From Eudorina sp. 2006-703-Eu-15 (taxonomy: Eukaryota > Chlorophyta > Chlorophyceae > Chlamydomonadales > Volvocaceae), in contig BDSI01000034.1 in the NCBI GenBank assembly GCA_003117195.1, positions 704,956 through 768,955 on the forward strand: a DNA stretch of 64,000 nucleotides. Reading direction: 5' to 3'. The position numbers were made by a program, and so were the translations under genes. The notes beneath the pieces are model-generated. The model had not been told where the DNA came from. It ran no database searches and saw only the letters and a list, made by a program, of their open reading frames with translations. Shown here one piece after another: positions 23,309-35,559 of the stretch (position 1 is the stretch's first letter; each line of letters starts with the position of its first letter).

Positions 23309-25330
23309 TGAATGATTGAACGTTACAGCGGAACGTTACAGCGGAGAAGGGATCAACGGTGTATACCGGGGCAAGCCCCAGCAGGCCCCACCGACAAGGC
23401 GGTAAGACACCTCCACACCTGAACGCCGCGGATGAAAAACTCACTTCACCCAGACAGCCACCTAAGCAAGCAGACGCGCACAGCGGGGCAACACTACCAG
23501 AGGGATGGGCACAACAGCGGGCGGATCCCCAGAACGAAGTGGATAAAGCCAAGCATGGAGAAGGTCGCCCACGCAGGCATCCCATTATCCAGCCACCACC
23601 ACCCCTGGAGCACCCAGCGTTGCGCCCTCTCGAGGTCTTGGAAAACCCACGCCGGGCTCGTGACACTGCCCAGCGACCGCCAGTAGTGGAGCACACCCCA
23701 CTCAACGAATACCGTGGCCAATCTGGAAGTGGGGCCCCCTAAAGCAGCGGATGGCAGGCCTGATCCCCGATTCGGGCCACGAATACGTAGGTGGAACTGT
23801 AGCGAAAACAGAGGACGGGGTGCCCGTGCCTCAGCCCTCAGAAGCAGGCCCTGCACACCGCAGGACTCCCCCGATACTCGCAAAAGAGGGTGGAACGGGC
23901 CCACCGAGGTCCACCCGCGTCGCGGGAGGCCCAACTGGGCAAATCCATGAAGGCGCCCCCGCCCAGAAGTCAGCGATCGCGCGCCGCTCCCCCTGCTCTG
24001 CCAACTCCTGCCCCGGCGACACAGTTGGACCTTACGACCAGAAACGGTGCTGGCGAGGTGTGTCTCCCCTCCCACCTTCCACTGGATACCCGCCGCACCC
24101 ACACGCACCACCCTCGCGTGCCGCACATGGGAGTTGCCCAACAACGGGATGCCGTCGATTGTAAGGCGCCAAAAGGCCTCTTAGCGCTCATTCTCCCACC
24201 GGGGACTAAGCCAGAGGCGGCTCCGCAGGCCCTGGACCCGGGCCGCCGCCGCCTGAGTGAGAGGGTCGGTGGCCCCCTAACCTAGCTGGCCAATAGCAAG
24301 TGATCTGCACTGCGTCACTCCGCCACCTCAGCCAGTTGCATCGCCGTTCCCACCCGAGCAAACCGAATGCTCCCCCATCCTGGGCCACCTTCAGCCCATT
24401 CTTCAACCGCCAACCCAGGCGATCGATCAGCATGGCCGACACCGCCACTTCCGTTGGCAGGTGTGAACCCTGCTGGGCACCAGCCGCCCGTATTTGTTGG
24501 GCTGCTGTCACCCAGGCCGCTGGTATCCTTGCCCGAAGGTCCACCAGGCGCCGGTCTAGCTCGACCCAGTGCCGCCAGTCCTCCCAACGCCCTGCCCCCG
24601 CGCGAGGGCCAAGGCAGTCATGTACAAAGGTCGCCCACCCGTGGCGTTGCTCTGCCCACCCGTCGGTCACCATCCGGAGCGCCTCCCCCGCTCGAATCAG
24701 CTGCCCAACCGTTCGCAGCTCGCCGCAGTCCACCAGCTCTGGGAATACATGCGCTAGCCCAGGACGCGCCCCCTCGGGCAGGTCCTCCGGGAGCAGCGGG
24801 TTCCCCCACGCACAGCGGTGCGTTCCAGCACCACGCCCCCGGGGAGAGCGAATGTTCGGCAATGTCCACCACCTTCGGCGGGGCAGCCAGGGCTGTCACT
24901 ACCCGCTGTACCTCTGGCTCTAACCTTCGAGCCCCTCTGCATGAATAATCGCCCGTCGCCGTGAGCACCGTCCGCGGCCTCCATGCCTCGGAGGCATCCG
25001 AGAGGATTGTGTCAATGACCCGTTGCCAGGGGGTGGCCCGCTGGTGACGGGTCCTCCGCAAGTATCGCACCGCCGCTGAGCCACTCGCGCGCGGGTATGT
25101 TCCCGACCGATCTACCAGGCGTGCCGTCCACCCTTCGAGCTGGTCTATCACTGCCTCCGGCGACATCCCGCCATGCTCCATGTGCCAAGTGAGTCTATGC
25201 GGCCTGTACACCGCTGCTGTTGTCGCCCTCCCGGTTCGCGCCCAGACACGCGCCGCCCCGCCGCCGCCACCCGCCGCCGGTTTGTTTGCCGAAATTCGAA
25301 ATGTGTTGCAACCACGGTTCATCCCATATT
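23309..25330 (-). pseudogene. Decayed non-LTR (LINE, L1-like) retrotransposon, 3' part
   Basis: On the - strand the translation carries the C-terminal hallmarks of algal L1-like elements: a WENER block, then FWRLTIDGIPLLGNSH near 24130-24215, then HRFWSC in a shifted frame near 24020-24060. In-frame stops (a TAA inside the WENER block) and at least two frameshifts split the coding sequence over three frames, so it is inactive. No reverse-transcriptase catalytic motif is visible, so the copy is 5'-truncated. The 3' end (23309-23398) contains GGGGCTTGCCCCGGTATACA and an ATTC-rich tail, shared with 8519-8598 and 17880-17944. The 5' limit near 25330 is approximate. Confidence 0.68.
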
Positions 25331-25925
25331 ACCCGCCATGCGTCTTTCCGGACAGCCCCTGTTCGCACCGGTCCTTACTGAGCCCCTCGCATCCGGCGTT
25401 TCCGAGGTACCTTAGCGCCTGGTGGGTCAGCCTTCCATTGTGCTGGGCCTAAGTGCTGAGGCGATCCCGTGACCAACGCCGGGATGCGTATTGGTGCGGC
25501 CAGCCATTTCCGGTTGCCAAATAGGTTGAACTGGCCAAGCCGGCGGTGGGGCTCTTGGCGATTGGCCCCGGTTGCCGTTTCGTTCCCGCACCGGTTGCCC
25601 TGACGGGTGATCGTTCAGGAGACAACAGCGTTGCCCCCTCTTATGCGCGAGGTGAAGTGTGGAGGGCTGTGTGCGCAGCTGGTCGCCGCGGGCCCCTCGG
25701 CCGAACTGTCGGGCCCGCTGGGCGTGCGACCGTCGTGCCGGGCGAATGTCGCCGTGGCAGGTTGCTCGTGTGCATTCCATCAACAATCTTGTTCTAATCG
25801 GTGTAACGCAACGGCGCAGGTGCGGCAAGCAGATACGGCCTTCAGTTCGGGGCGCTTCCTTACAACGGTAACTAACGCCGCTACAACAAAAACGGACACA
25901 CAGCGCCATTCACGATCGAGCGCAG

Positions 25926-26380
25926 TGAAACAACGTTTGCCGGAACAATGTAAACATGCTGATCTGTAGGCAAACATGTATTCTGCACATCAACCCACAT
26001 GAATAAACTCGAGGCATAAAGCCAAACCCTGCATACGCACGAGAACAGCCTTGGTGGGAAGGGGGGTGTGGGGGGAAGGGGGGGCGCTAGCCCCGGGCCC
26101 CCCACCCGGTGCACAGCGGAACAACGTTTGCCGGAACAATGGAAACATGCTTCAGACGCGTTACTCTGCACACGCACATGTATAAACTCGAGGCATGAGG
26201 CGCACCCTGCATCTCTAGTCGCTGCAAAAACGGACTCTGCTCTTTGCGCGTTACTTTTTGCGCGTTACCCACATAGGTGAAACGTGCCGCAATCATATTT
26301 CATAATATGCACACAACCGCCTTGCTGCGAAGGGGGTGTGGGGGGAAGGGGGACGCCAGCCCCCGGCCCCCCACCACGTG
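25926..26380. repeat. Direct repeats with 193-bp offset in a low-gene-content island
   Basis: AACAACGTTTGCCGGAACAA occurs at 25927 and again at 26120, each followed by AACATG and a block with TAAACTCGAGGCAT. A G-rich/C-rich block beginning GGGGTGTGGGGGGAAGGG appears at about 26061 and 26333. Units are diverged, so this is an old tandem or nested insertion of unknown type. Confidence 0.65.
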
Positions 26381-26616
26381 CGCACCATGCATCTAAATTG
26401 ACGCTCGTCTTTCCTAGTATACACGGCAGACGCCTTGCTGCGAAGTTGAGTGCGCGAAACGGTGTACCGGAAGAAGGGCGGTAGCGAAACGTGTACTGCA
26501 ACAACACCGGTATACCCGCGTCATAGCGGTGTTACCGGTGACTTTACCCGCGTAAAGTCAAATACACAGGCAAGGTGGAACAGCATGTTGACAACCACTC
26601 TGTTGCTTTTTCATCG

Positions 26617-26899
26617 GCCTCACACCTCTCCACTCAGCAGAATAATACATCGTAATCATATTGGCAGTCGCGGGGCCATCCTCATAACCGACTCCAGGAA
26701 ACCATTACCCCTTCCTGTAATTTGATACAACAACCAAACATCAAAAAGCAGCTTTCATAGGTCACACCTCTTCATTCAGCACAATAATCCAACGTAATCA
26801 TATTAGGCCATCTTCACAACCGACTCCTGGAAACCACCACCCTAACGCGTTTCCTGTAATTTAAGATAACACTCAAACTTCACAAAAGTAACTTTTATA
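26617..26899. repeat. Two imperfect AT-richer tandem units of about 141 bp
   Basis: Both units share, in the same order, CACACCTCT, CGTAATCATATT, ACCGACTCC, GGAAACCA and TTTCCTGTAATTT. Base composition is clearly more AT-rich than the flanking genes, which suggests an inserted element. Confidence 0.75.
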
Positions 26900-26955
26900 A
26901 CTCAGTGCGACCACCCTTGCCTTCCTCGAAAAAATCGGCAAGCCGTTGAAGCTCA

Positions 26956-27135
26956 CTACTCTGCCCCAGACAAAAAAGTATAAGCCCAGGTTTGCTTCTC
27001 AAACCCGGGTATCTCGGCGTATTCGCGTAACGTTTCCAGTTTTTGCCTAAAAGCCTCTGTAACATTGACAAGCTCTGCAACGGTCGCGCGCCGAATTATA
27101 GACATCTCGCGGGCGATCAACATGAAGACATACAT
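26956..27135 (-). CDS. Possible 59-residue hypothetical ORF
   Basis: Opens with ATG at 27135 and stops with TAG at 26956-26958. The product includes IIRRATVAELVNVTEAFRQ and ends AYTFLSGAE; it has mixed, protein-like composition instead of the Ala/Gly/Pro/Arg bias of chance frames here. It may be a fragment of a mobile-element or foreign gene. It could equally be chance: there is no promoter, homology or neighbour evidence. The internal ATG at 27105 could be the start instead. Confidence 0.18.
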   Translation of the reverse strand: MYVFMLIAREMSIIRRATVAELVNVTEAFRQKLETLREYAEIPGFEKQTWAYTFLSGAE

Positions 27136-27649
27136 AAAGATTATACAATAGGTGATATCGTCAATTTATGGCAATTATGTAGGCGCTACTTTCGGCGCAG
27201 GTTGGCCGTGTCGGCATGCTTCCCGGCGATGCTGCCGCGGCGCGACGGCCTCCCGGTGTGCTGGCCGATGACACCCAGCACCCGTCTGTTTCATCACTCC
27301 CTTGGCGACGCAGCCAAAAGTCGCGCCGGAAATCCAAACCGATAACACGTGCCTTCGGAGCGAGTCGGCCCAGCGGCGGCGGCACCGCCGCGACGCCTCC
27401 GGAACCACCCACCGCCCCGGAGGGTGCGTCCTTTGGCCGCCCCCACCTGCATGTCCTGCGCTGAGCCGTGTGCTGGTGCTCCTCGACATCCTCGTTCGCC
27501 GTCCTGGAGGACCGTTCGGTTGTCCGCACGCGTAGGGAGGTCCTCAAGCCCCATCAGTGGCGCCATGTCTTTGCCCCCGGGCTGCGTGTGCTGGGATAGC
27601 AGCCAAGGCCCAGCGCAGCCCTAGGCGGCGGATGGGCTCAGCGGGTCAA

Positions 27650-30600
27650 ATGACCTTTCGATTTCAAAGCAATGCGATGGCACGCTCCCGGGGCCCCTCG
27701 CGGACATCGTTCGGTGTTGGCGCAGGTGTCGACCTCCGCAGGGCCCTGCCGCGGTCCCTCAGCTCCATTCCGCCGTCACAGCCACCCTTCAGGTAGGTGA
27801 GGGTGAGGGTGAGGCGCCGCGTCGCACAGCATCCCATACATCCATGTCAAAATCGATCCCGTAGACCTGGTCTGGCGCGCTGGGCGACAGAAGGGCAGGC
27901 AGCCGGGTGCTGGGTGCCGGCGCTGTGGATCCATCCTTTTAGGAGGACGCAGCAACTACCGACCGTATCAGACCGGCGGTGTTCGGGTCGCAGGTTCTGG
28001 GTGGATGAGCTGTTGTGGAGCCAGGGTCGCGTGGCGGTGGAGCTGCTGGAGCAGGTGCTGGTGGAGGCGGGCGGGGTCCGGACGGGGGGCCCCACCCGCC
28101 AGGAGGAGCGCGCCAGGCGGCGGCGGGAGCTGACGGAGGCGCCCGGGTACGTCGCGGGGGTGCGCCGTCGTGGAGGCCGAAGCCAATGAACCGCCATTCG
28201 AGGGGAGGGCAGGCGCCCCTCTTCTGGCGTAGTGTCGTGTCGGGTCGTGTCGGGCCTCTTGTCCCACCCCTGGTTCGAACCCCTGGGCCCTGGCTGGCCG
28301 CCTTGCCGCCACGTGTGTTCCTGAGGCGCGCCGCTTGCATGGCGTGTCTGCGCGACCCCCCCGCCCTGGAGTTTGACACGGCTTGTGTGGTGACCGACCA
28401 AGTTTGCCACCAAAGGCCTTCGGAGTTTGTCACCAAGCACTCAAGGACGCAATGAGCCTCCCTCGAATGTGATGTGGCCCCCGTGGGGTCTTGCGCTGTT
28501 GCCCCATGACGAACGCAGGCCGTCCTCTTCCGTCGCCGTCACTACGAATCCTTGAAGCCTTACAGGACCCACCCGCGCCCCCACCCAAACCCGCCCGCTT
28601 CCATCCTCCGTCCTCCATCCTCCGGGCACCGCAGGCACGGGCGGGCGCCCTCCGGCCCCTCCCTGGGGTCTCGCCACCTGGACTCCTGGGAGGTGCTCTG
28701 GACCAAGTCCACCTACGCCATCCCCGCGGCTCGCAACATGCGGCCCGGACAGCTGGTGAGTCCCCTCCGCGCAGCCGGCCCGGGCGCCACCGTCCGTTGG
28801 GACGGGACGATGCGGCGCCGCACCCACCTCATGATGCAGTAATTGAGGAAGCCCGTAAGCTGCATGGAGCATGGCACTGCAGCACCATGCGCGCCCCAAC
28901 CCCAACCCCAAACCGTGACCACTGACGCCAGCCTGCATTGCACCCACCATCCGCCGCCCCAATGGCTCCGCCTGACACGTCAGCACCGCGGCGCTCCGGA
29001 CCTCCGATTACCGTTACGGACTTGGTTTGCCAGGTCATGTGACCGAAGCGAAGCCCAACCTCAAACCGCCCCTAGATACCTGGGGCAGCCTACCACCGCC
29101 CACGCTGCTCTGCCGTTGCAAACCACGCACCGCGACGAGGGGCTGTGGATCCCACCTTTCCTACTGCTCCCCCCGCTCCTCTTCTCCTTGTTGGCCGCCC
29201 AGGTGAGCGCCGTCATCGGCCTGAACTGCCTGACCATGAAGAAGCGGCTGTTGCTGACGCTGCGCGGCGAGCTGGGCCCCGAGGTGGCCTTTGCCATCCT
29301 GCCCCGGAGCTTCGCGCTGCCCGAGGAGCTGGACGCCTGGGCGGATTGGGTGCGGCACCACCAGCAACAGCAACAGCAGGCGGGCGGGCAGGCGGGGCGG
29401 TCCGGGTCTCCGCCTCTTTGGATTCTGAAGACGGGCCAAGACGCAGGTGCGGGCTGCTGCAGGGTTGGTTTGGGGTTTAGGGGTTTTGGGGTCCCAACCC
29501 TAGAGATGAAGTATAGAGATTGGGGGTTTCAGACAGGGCCTGCGGCCGGGTACGTGCGCAGCACATACCGTTGGTGCACAGCAGCAGTTGTGTGAGGAGG
29601 TTTGCATTCAGACGCGGCTTGATGAATAGGCCACGGACAGTGGTCAACGTTGGCGCACGCCCCCATCCCGTTCCCGGCCCCTCACCTGCGCGCAACCGCT
29701 CCCGGCCCGTCGCTGCGTTGACGCCCCGCAGGCAAGGGCCTGAGCCTGCTGCCCGCAGACCTGGCCCTGAAGTACGCCAGGGAGCAGCAGAAGCGACACC
29801 AGGAACAGGCCGCAGCGCAGGACTCGGGTGGCGGCGGCGGCGGCGGCGGCGCGGGCCGGCGGTTCCAGCTGCAGGTGGCGCAGCAGTACATCGCCGACCC
29901 CTTCCTCATCCACGGCCGCAAGTTCCATTTGCGGCTGTGGCTGCTGGTCACGGCGCACTGCCCCATGCGGGCCTACCTCCACAGGCAAGCTGCCGTACAC
30001 ACAGCAGTACGTACCACTGTGCGATGTATTCTAAGGCTGTACTTGATATGCAAATGATGTTGCACAGCGGACCTGCAGTAGGGTACGGTATTTACGGTTG
30101 GTGGATGCCGGCAAGATGGGGATGTGGCCGTGCGCGCCGAAACGCTCATTCTGGACCACCACCACTAATAACAACAAAAACAACGACAACAACGCCACCC
30201 ACCACCACAACCACCACCATTATCACCAATACCACTGCCAGGGCCGGCCCCCCTACTTGGGCCATCAGAACTCCAGCGGCCCCGAGAGTTGTTGCGGGGC
30301 GTGTGGGCCGCGTTGGACCGGGCCCGGCCTGACCTGAACCGCCAGCGGCGTCTGTCCAGCAGTCCCGCCTGCCCCTCGGACGGCCAACCCTGACCCTGTG
30401 CCTTCCCGACCCATGGGCTTTGTCCCCTCCTGTCCCCTCCGCCCACTTGTCTGCCCTTTACTCCGGTCCAGGCGTGGACTGGTGCTTTTTAGCGCTGAAA
30501 CGTACGACAAGGGCGCGGCTGACGGCGCCACCGGAGGCGGAGGCAGCGCCGCGACGTCAGCCACACACGCGAGCGGCGGGTCCGCCGCCGGCGGCTCCTC

Positions 30601-31183
30601 GTCGGCGGCCCCGCGAACGGACGCGGCGGACTTGGCGCCGCACCAGCCGCCGGTCAGCCATGTCACCAACTACGCCCGTAACGCCAACAGCCTTGTCTGG
30701 GCCCTCGGGCAACTTGAGGAGCATTTGGGGACGGAGCGCTTCGCCGGGCTGTGGACGCGAGTGTGCAGCGCCTGCGGCGCCGCGCTGGCGGCGGCGGCGC
30801 CGTCGCTGGCGGAGGCATACGCCTGGCTGCAACCCGCCGTACAGGAGTACGGCTTTCAGGTCCTGGGCGTTGACTTTTTATTGGACGAGCAGTTGACTCC
30901 CTGGTTGCTGGAGTTCAACAGCGCGCCGTCGATCATGGTACAACACGAGTGCCCCGCCACCAAGGCCCTTGTGTACGAGCAGAAGTACGGCATGTTGCGG
31001 GACACGTGGCAGCTCATACGGTCGCGCGTGTACCGGCCTAGCAGCGCGGAGGAGGAGGCACAGCGAGGGCGGGCGGGGTCTCGACTGGGGGGTGGAGGGA
31101 TGAGTGCCAGGAACGCCCGATTTGAATTAGCGAACGCGGGTGAGTACGAGCCACTCATGTCGTACATACTCCGGGACAGATGA
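27650..31183 (+). CDS. Tubulin-tyrosine-ligase-like (TTLL) enzyme
   Basis: ATP-grasp ligase that adds tyrosine or glutamate/glycine to tubulin. Exons: 27650-27792, 27994-28146, 28635-28755, 29203-29446, 29732-29984 and 30472-31183, all in phase; 541 residues. Family motifs appear in order: WEVLWTKSTYAIPAARNMRP, the nucleotide-loop ILKTGQDAGKG (Lys215), DPFLIHGRKFHLRLWLLVT, RRGLVLFSAETY, HVTNYARN (His368, Asn371), and the metal-binding core FLLDEQLTPWLLEFNSAPS (Asp439, Glu452, Asn454). The intron after exon 5 starts GC, not GT. A low-complexity Gly/Ser/Ala insert precedes HVTNY. The start is uncertain: in-frame ATGs at 27557, 27632 and 27650 are possible, and an upstream exon cannot be excluded. 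I cannot tell tyrosine ligase from polyglutamylase. It lies between CEP120 and TBCCD1, two other microtubule genes. Confidence 0.88.
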
Positions 31184-32661
31184 TTTGTACGGCGATGCCC
31201 TGCCTCGGAGGCAGCCGCCACGCCTTGGCTGAGACGGCTGAGTTGGTGAGGGGGACACCCACGGCGTCCAACTCGGGGGAGTTTCCGGTCTGTCGTGTAC
31301 CGTATTTCCGTACAGCACGATCACTTGCCTCGCCTCCTCAACAGCACTGACTGACTCCTGCCAACCTGCTTGATCGCCCTGATGCCTCGTCAGTCGCCAC
31401 CCTCTCCGCACTACCTTCATTATTGATCAAAACGAAAGGAGAGGTCCGACAACAGTAGGCGAAGGGGGTATCGCACACGCCGGGCCGTCAGGTGCCGCAG
31501 TCGATGTTTACGTTCGGCGGGGGCCGGATTACAGCCAAGCCCCAACGGGTCGCGTGCGTCAAGGAGAGGAGACAGACGATCCGGCCAGGCCCTGAGCCAC
31601 ACGGGTCTCGGTGTTTGGCCCCCTGCTGCTCGGGCTCCCGGTGCAGGCCACCAAGAGGCAATAAGGCACAGCCGTTCTCGCTCAATTCCCAGCCGTTGTG
31701 CTCAATTTCCATTCCGAAGTCGATTGGACTGCAGTGACCCACCGCCGCCGGGTCCCCATTGATGGCTCTGGCTCCTGAACACCAGCAGACTGGCTGGCTC
31801 TTGAACACCAGTGAACACCAGCGGGCAAAGAAAACCGCCAAGCAAAGGAAGGGAGTCTCGCACCGCCATGTTGGCTGACAGCCCGACACGAACACCCCAC
31901 GAGCCATCAAAACACACCCTTCTCAGCTCACCCTTCTTGTCAGGTTGATCCCCCGGAGGGTGTCACTTTCGGGAGCGCGCAGGCGTACGGGCGGGCGGGT
32001 GGATGGGTGGACGAGCTGAGGTGGGGCGCCATCTGCCGCGCGTGCGATCCTGTAAACCCCACACGCCTTCGGAGTACGAGCAGCAGTGGCAACAGCGACC
32101 GCGGTAGGGGCAGTTGGCAACCACATAGGGTGGCCGCAAGCCCTTCACGCCGGCAAGGCCCCCCAACGGTCCAACCTGACGAGGTGTCAGCCCGGCTGTC
32201 CTCACGAGTAAGTCAGATCCCCAACAGATGCACAGCGCCGCACCGCACATGCACCCGCCTGAAAACAACAAGACACCACATCCTTCCCCTGACGCCCTCA
32301 ACCCCCGCTGTCCAACTCAATCCACGCCGCCGTTCTGCAGTAACCTCCCCTTCTTAAACCCACTGTACGACCCAGTACGACTTCTTAAACCCATGCAACC
32401 CAGCAGCCGCCACCGCCGATTCCCGGCTCGTGTCTCCGCTGGGCACCGCCGCGGCAAACGGGAACGACGCGGCGTGCACCGGTCCCGCTCCTCCCCCTGC
32501 TGCTGCTGCTGCTGCAGCCCCGGCTGCGGATGGCCACCGCGGTTTCCGCATTCCGCTGCTGGCGTCTGCTGCTGTCGCTGTTGCTGTTGCTGTCGCAGGC
32601 AGCAGGCACCGATGCGCCCTGACCGCCCTGGCACACGGCCGGGCCCCCTTTCGCCCCTCGC
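31184..32661. other. Convergent 3' region between the TTLL and TBCCD1 genes
   Basis: No gene visible. TTACA near 31528 could be a - strand TGTAA signal for TBCCD1. A CTG/CAG-rich patch (about 32495-32605) lies just downstream of the TBCCD1 stop and would be CAG-rich in that mRNA. Confidence 0.5.
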
Positions 32662-35486
32662 TCATCGCGCGTCGGCGAGGCCGGCCGGTCCCGGGATAGG
32701 GGAGACGCCGACGGTGCCCGTCGCCGCCGCGGCCGCCATCTCCTCCTTCTCCAGCGTGGACAGGTCGTAGATCTGCCTCAGCAGGTTGGACGACACCAGC
32801 CATTCCTTGAAGTAGCCCTGAATGGCGTCGTTCAGATCCCGCTCCTTGTCCTTCGTGAGGCCCGCCTGCGGGATTCGAACCGGGTATTGTACAGTGCAGC
32901 GGGTGGTACGGGTGCAGTGCCCGATCGGGGCCGGTGGAAACGTACAGACGTGACTTGGAGCGCGCAGGCGCGCAAGCGGTGCCTCCGCCCGACAAAACTT
33001 GGTTGTTGGCGTCTTGACGTGTTTGGCGTTGCGTTGAGTGGGATTTTCAGCTGAGCGGATCCGCTGACGCTGTCGCCGACCCTTTCGGTCTTGACGCGGT
33101 TGAACATGCAGGGGGAGTATAGCACCAGCCGCTGACGCCGTGTTACACCCACGCCCCGTAAACGGTCCATCCAGATCGCCAGAATCGCCTCAGGTGGCCG
33201 TCTCGGGGTACGCCCGCCCCCGCGACCCCCCCCCCGGTCAACCCCGCGCCAACCCCACCCAACGCTGAATGAAGCCCCCACCTGTTTGAACTTGCTGCGC
33301 ATGTCGTGGGTGAGGTTGAGCCGCCGCTGCAGCGCGCGCTCGTAGTCGGGCGGCAGCGGGAAGAGGTACAGCGGCCCCGGCCCCCGCTGCGCGGAGGAAG
33401 CGAGGTGGTTCCAGCGGCTGGCCACCGCGGGGGCGGCGCCGCCTGGCCAGGGGCAAGACGCCGGTGAGTGGGGGCCAAAACAGGGCGCAGCAGAGCAGGA
33501 TGCGAGACAGGACAGCACAGCAGCGCGGTGGGGGGTATTCCTTGTCCGTTGGCCATTGGCAGGAATGGAACGTTTGGTGAGGATGCGCCGGCGAGGGACG
33601 GGTTTCGAGTGGACGCACCCCACTGCCCCCTGCACTCCTCGTCCATGAGAACACCGGGGCGGGGGCGGCGACCCCTGCTTGTCACGCACACCTCCTCTGC
33701 CTGCCTGAGAATGTGAGAAGAAGCACACCCGGTTCACGTCAGGTCAGGTCTGGGCGGGGGCGCCATGTCATGCCGTGAACAACGCACCGTCCCGACCGCA
33801 CCTCCCGCCAAACCCATCCCTCGACTCGCCTCGCCTCCCAAGGCATTTGGCATATCCACTAGATCCCGCGCTTGCCTGTGTCTTCAATTCATCCTTTACC
33901 TGCTCCCAACTCCCAGGGTCCCCCGGCGCCCTCGCCCGGCTCCCTCGCCCCGCCACCGCCCCACCTGCCAGCGGTCCCCCCGACCCCAGGAAGGGTACCA
34001 CGAAGGGCAGGAACTCGTCCGCGGGCTGCAGGTTGTAGCTGGACTTGGCCACGGTGGCGTACGAGGCTCCGCCGCCGCCGGGGCCCAGGCGGGGGCTGCT
34101 GGGGGTCGAGCCCGCCAGGCTCTTACGGTCCTTGCCTGCCGTGTGTTTATAATGCGGCAAGGGGACGCAGCGTTCGGGTTATGGACATGCAGGGGGTGCC
34201 CGTATGTACTTCGCGGGGAGATCCGCTCGACCCCAACCCGACCCAGTTTCGAATCATGCTTGCCATTATCCTTTGCAAAGAAGGAACGCAACAAACAGCA
34301 TTGGGTCAAGGGAGCCGTGCCACCACCAGCCCGGCATGCCGTCACCCAGGAGCCCGCCCAACCGAGCGCAGTTGCAGATATACTTACCACCATGTAGAAT
34401 GCGTGTGTTTAATGAGAAAACCCACCCAGAACCGCCCAGGCCCGTTTAAGTGTGTGTGTATGGGGGGCTGTGTACGTGTGAGCATGAGGACGTGGCGGAG
34501 CTGCCGACCCCCTGGGATGGATCACTGAGCAATGCTACTGGTCGGACAGCAAGGGCACCCCCCCCCTTGCCGAAACCGAAACAAGCAACCCGATCCCTAC
34601 CCCCCTTGCGGCAGCATTGGCTCGGTGCTCAACAGCGAACTGAACACCAGGCGGCAGCCCCGAAGGCAGCACAGCACAGCATCGGTTAAACGAACCCCCC
34701 ACCAAAACCACATTGCGCTGCTTGCTTGGGGGGAGGGGGCAGTCACGCGATTCATCTCTTAAGCATGCGGACTCCTCCCACCCATTTTCGTCCCCCCCCG
34801 TCCTCCCTCCTGCTCCCCGGTCCGCCCTGTCCGCCCCCGCGCCCCGCACCCACCCACGAGCACCACGGGCGAGTCGAAGCGGTTGGGCAGGTCGCACCGC
34901 AGCCCCACCTCCCGCACGTGGTTGGGCTGCCGCTCGTACCTGGGGGGGGGGGTGTTGGCGGCGGGTTGCGGAGCGGATCGGGTGGTGTCGACGCGCATGC
35001 ATGGCGGGCCCCCCGGCAACGAATGAACGCCGTGCGCTTCGCGGGAGCAACCTCCCGTCGCGACCCAGTTCCTCGGCCCACCTTTCACCACCTGTCACTC
35101 TCTCCCGCGCTCCTGCCATCGTTGCGGGGAGCTCGTCGGGCTGCACATGTATTCGCGTGCTGTGCATATATGGTACCTACCCTGGCACTGTGCCAGCGCG
35201 GTGCTCGTCCACCACTATTTTCCAAATCCCGCCCTCACTCGTTCGCTGCCCCGCTGACGCCCACCTCTAGACCCCTAGATAGGGCCTGACCCACCCACCG
35301 GGTGTTGAAGGGCCCCAGTCGCAGGAAGCGGTTGTCGCCGATGAGCGCGGGCGGTCGCGGAGTACCCACATTGAAGGAGCACTCGTGGCACGAGGCAATC
35401 AGCAGCCGGTTGGTGGCCGCTATCACCTGCACGGGGGAGATTGAGGAGGGGGCGGGGGAGCCACGGGCGAAGTGGATGGGAGAGGG

Positions 35487-35559
<73 letters not shown>

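Noticed and set aside
28262..28285. B-box-like GGTTCGAACCCC in a TTLL intron
   Set aside because: No cloverleaf; isolated match in GC-rich DNA.
32862..32885. Possible tRNA: perfect B-box GGTTCGAATCCC on the - strand
   Set aside because: No acceptor stem, D arm or anticodon arm can be folded around it; it is the polypyrimidine/acceptor zone of the last TBCCD1 intron.
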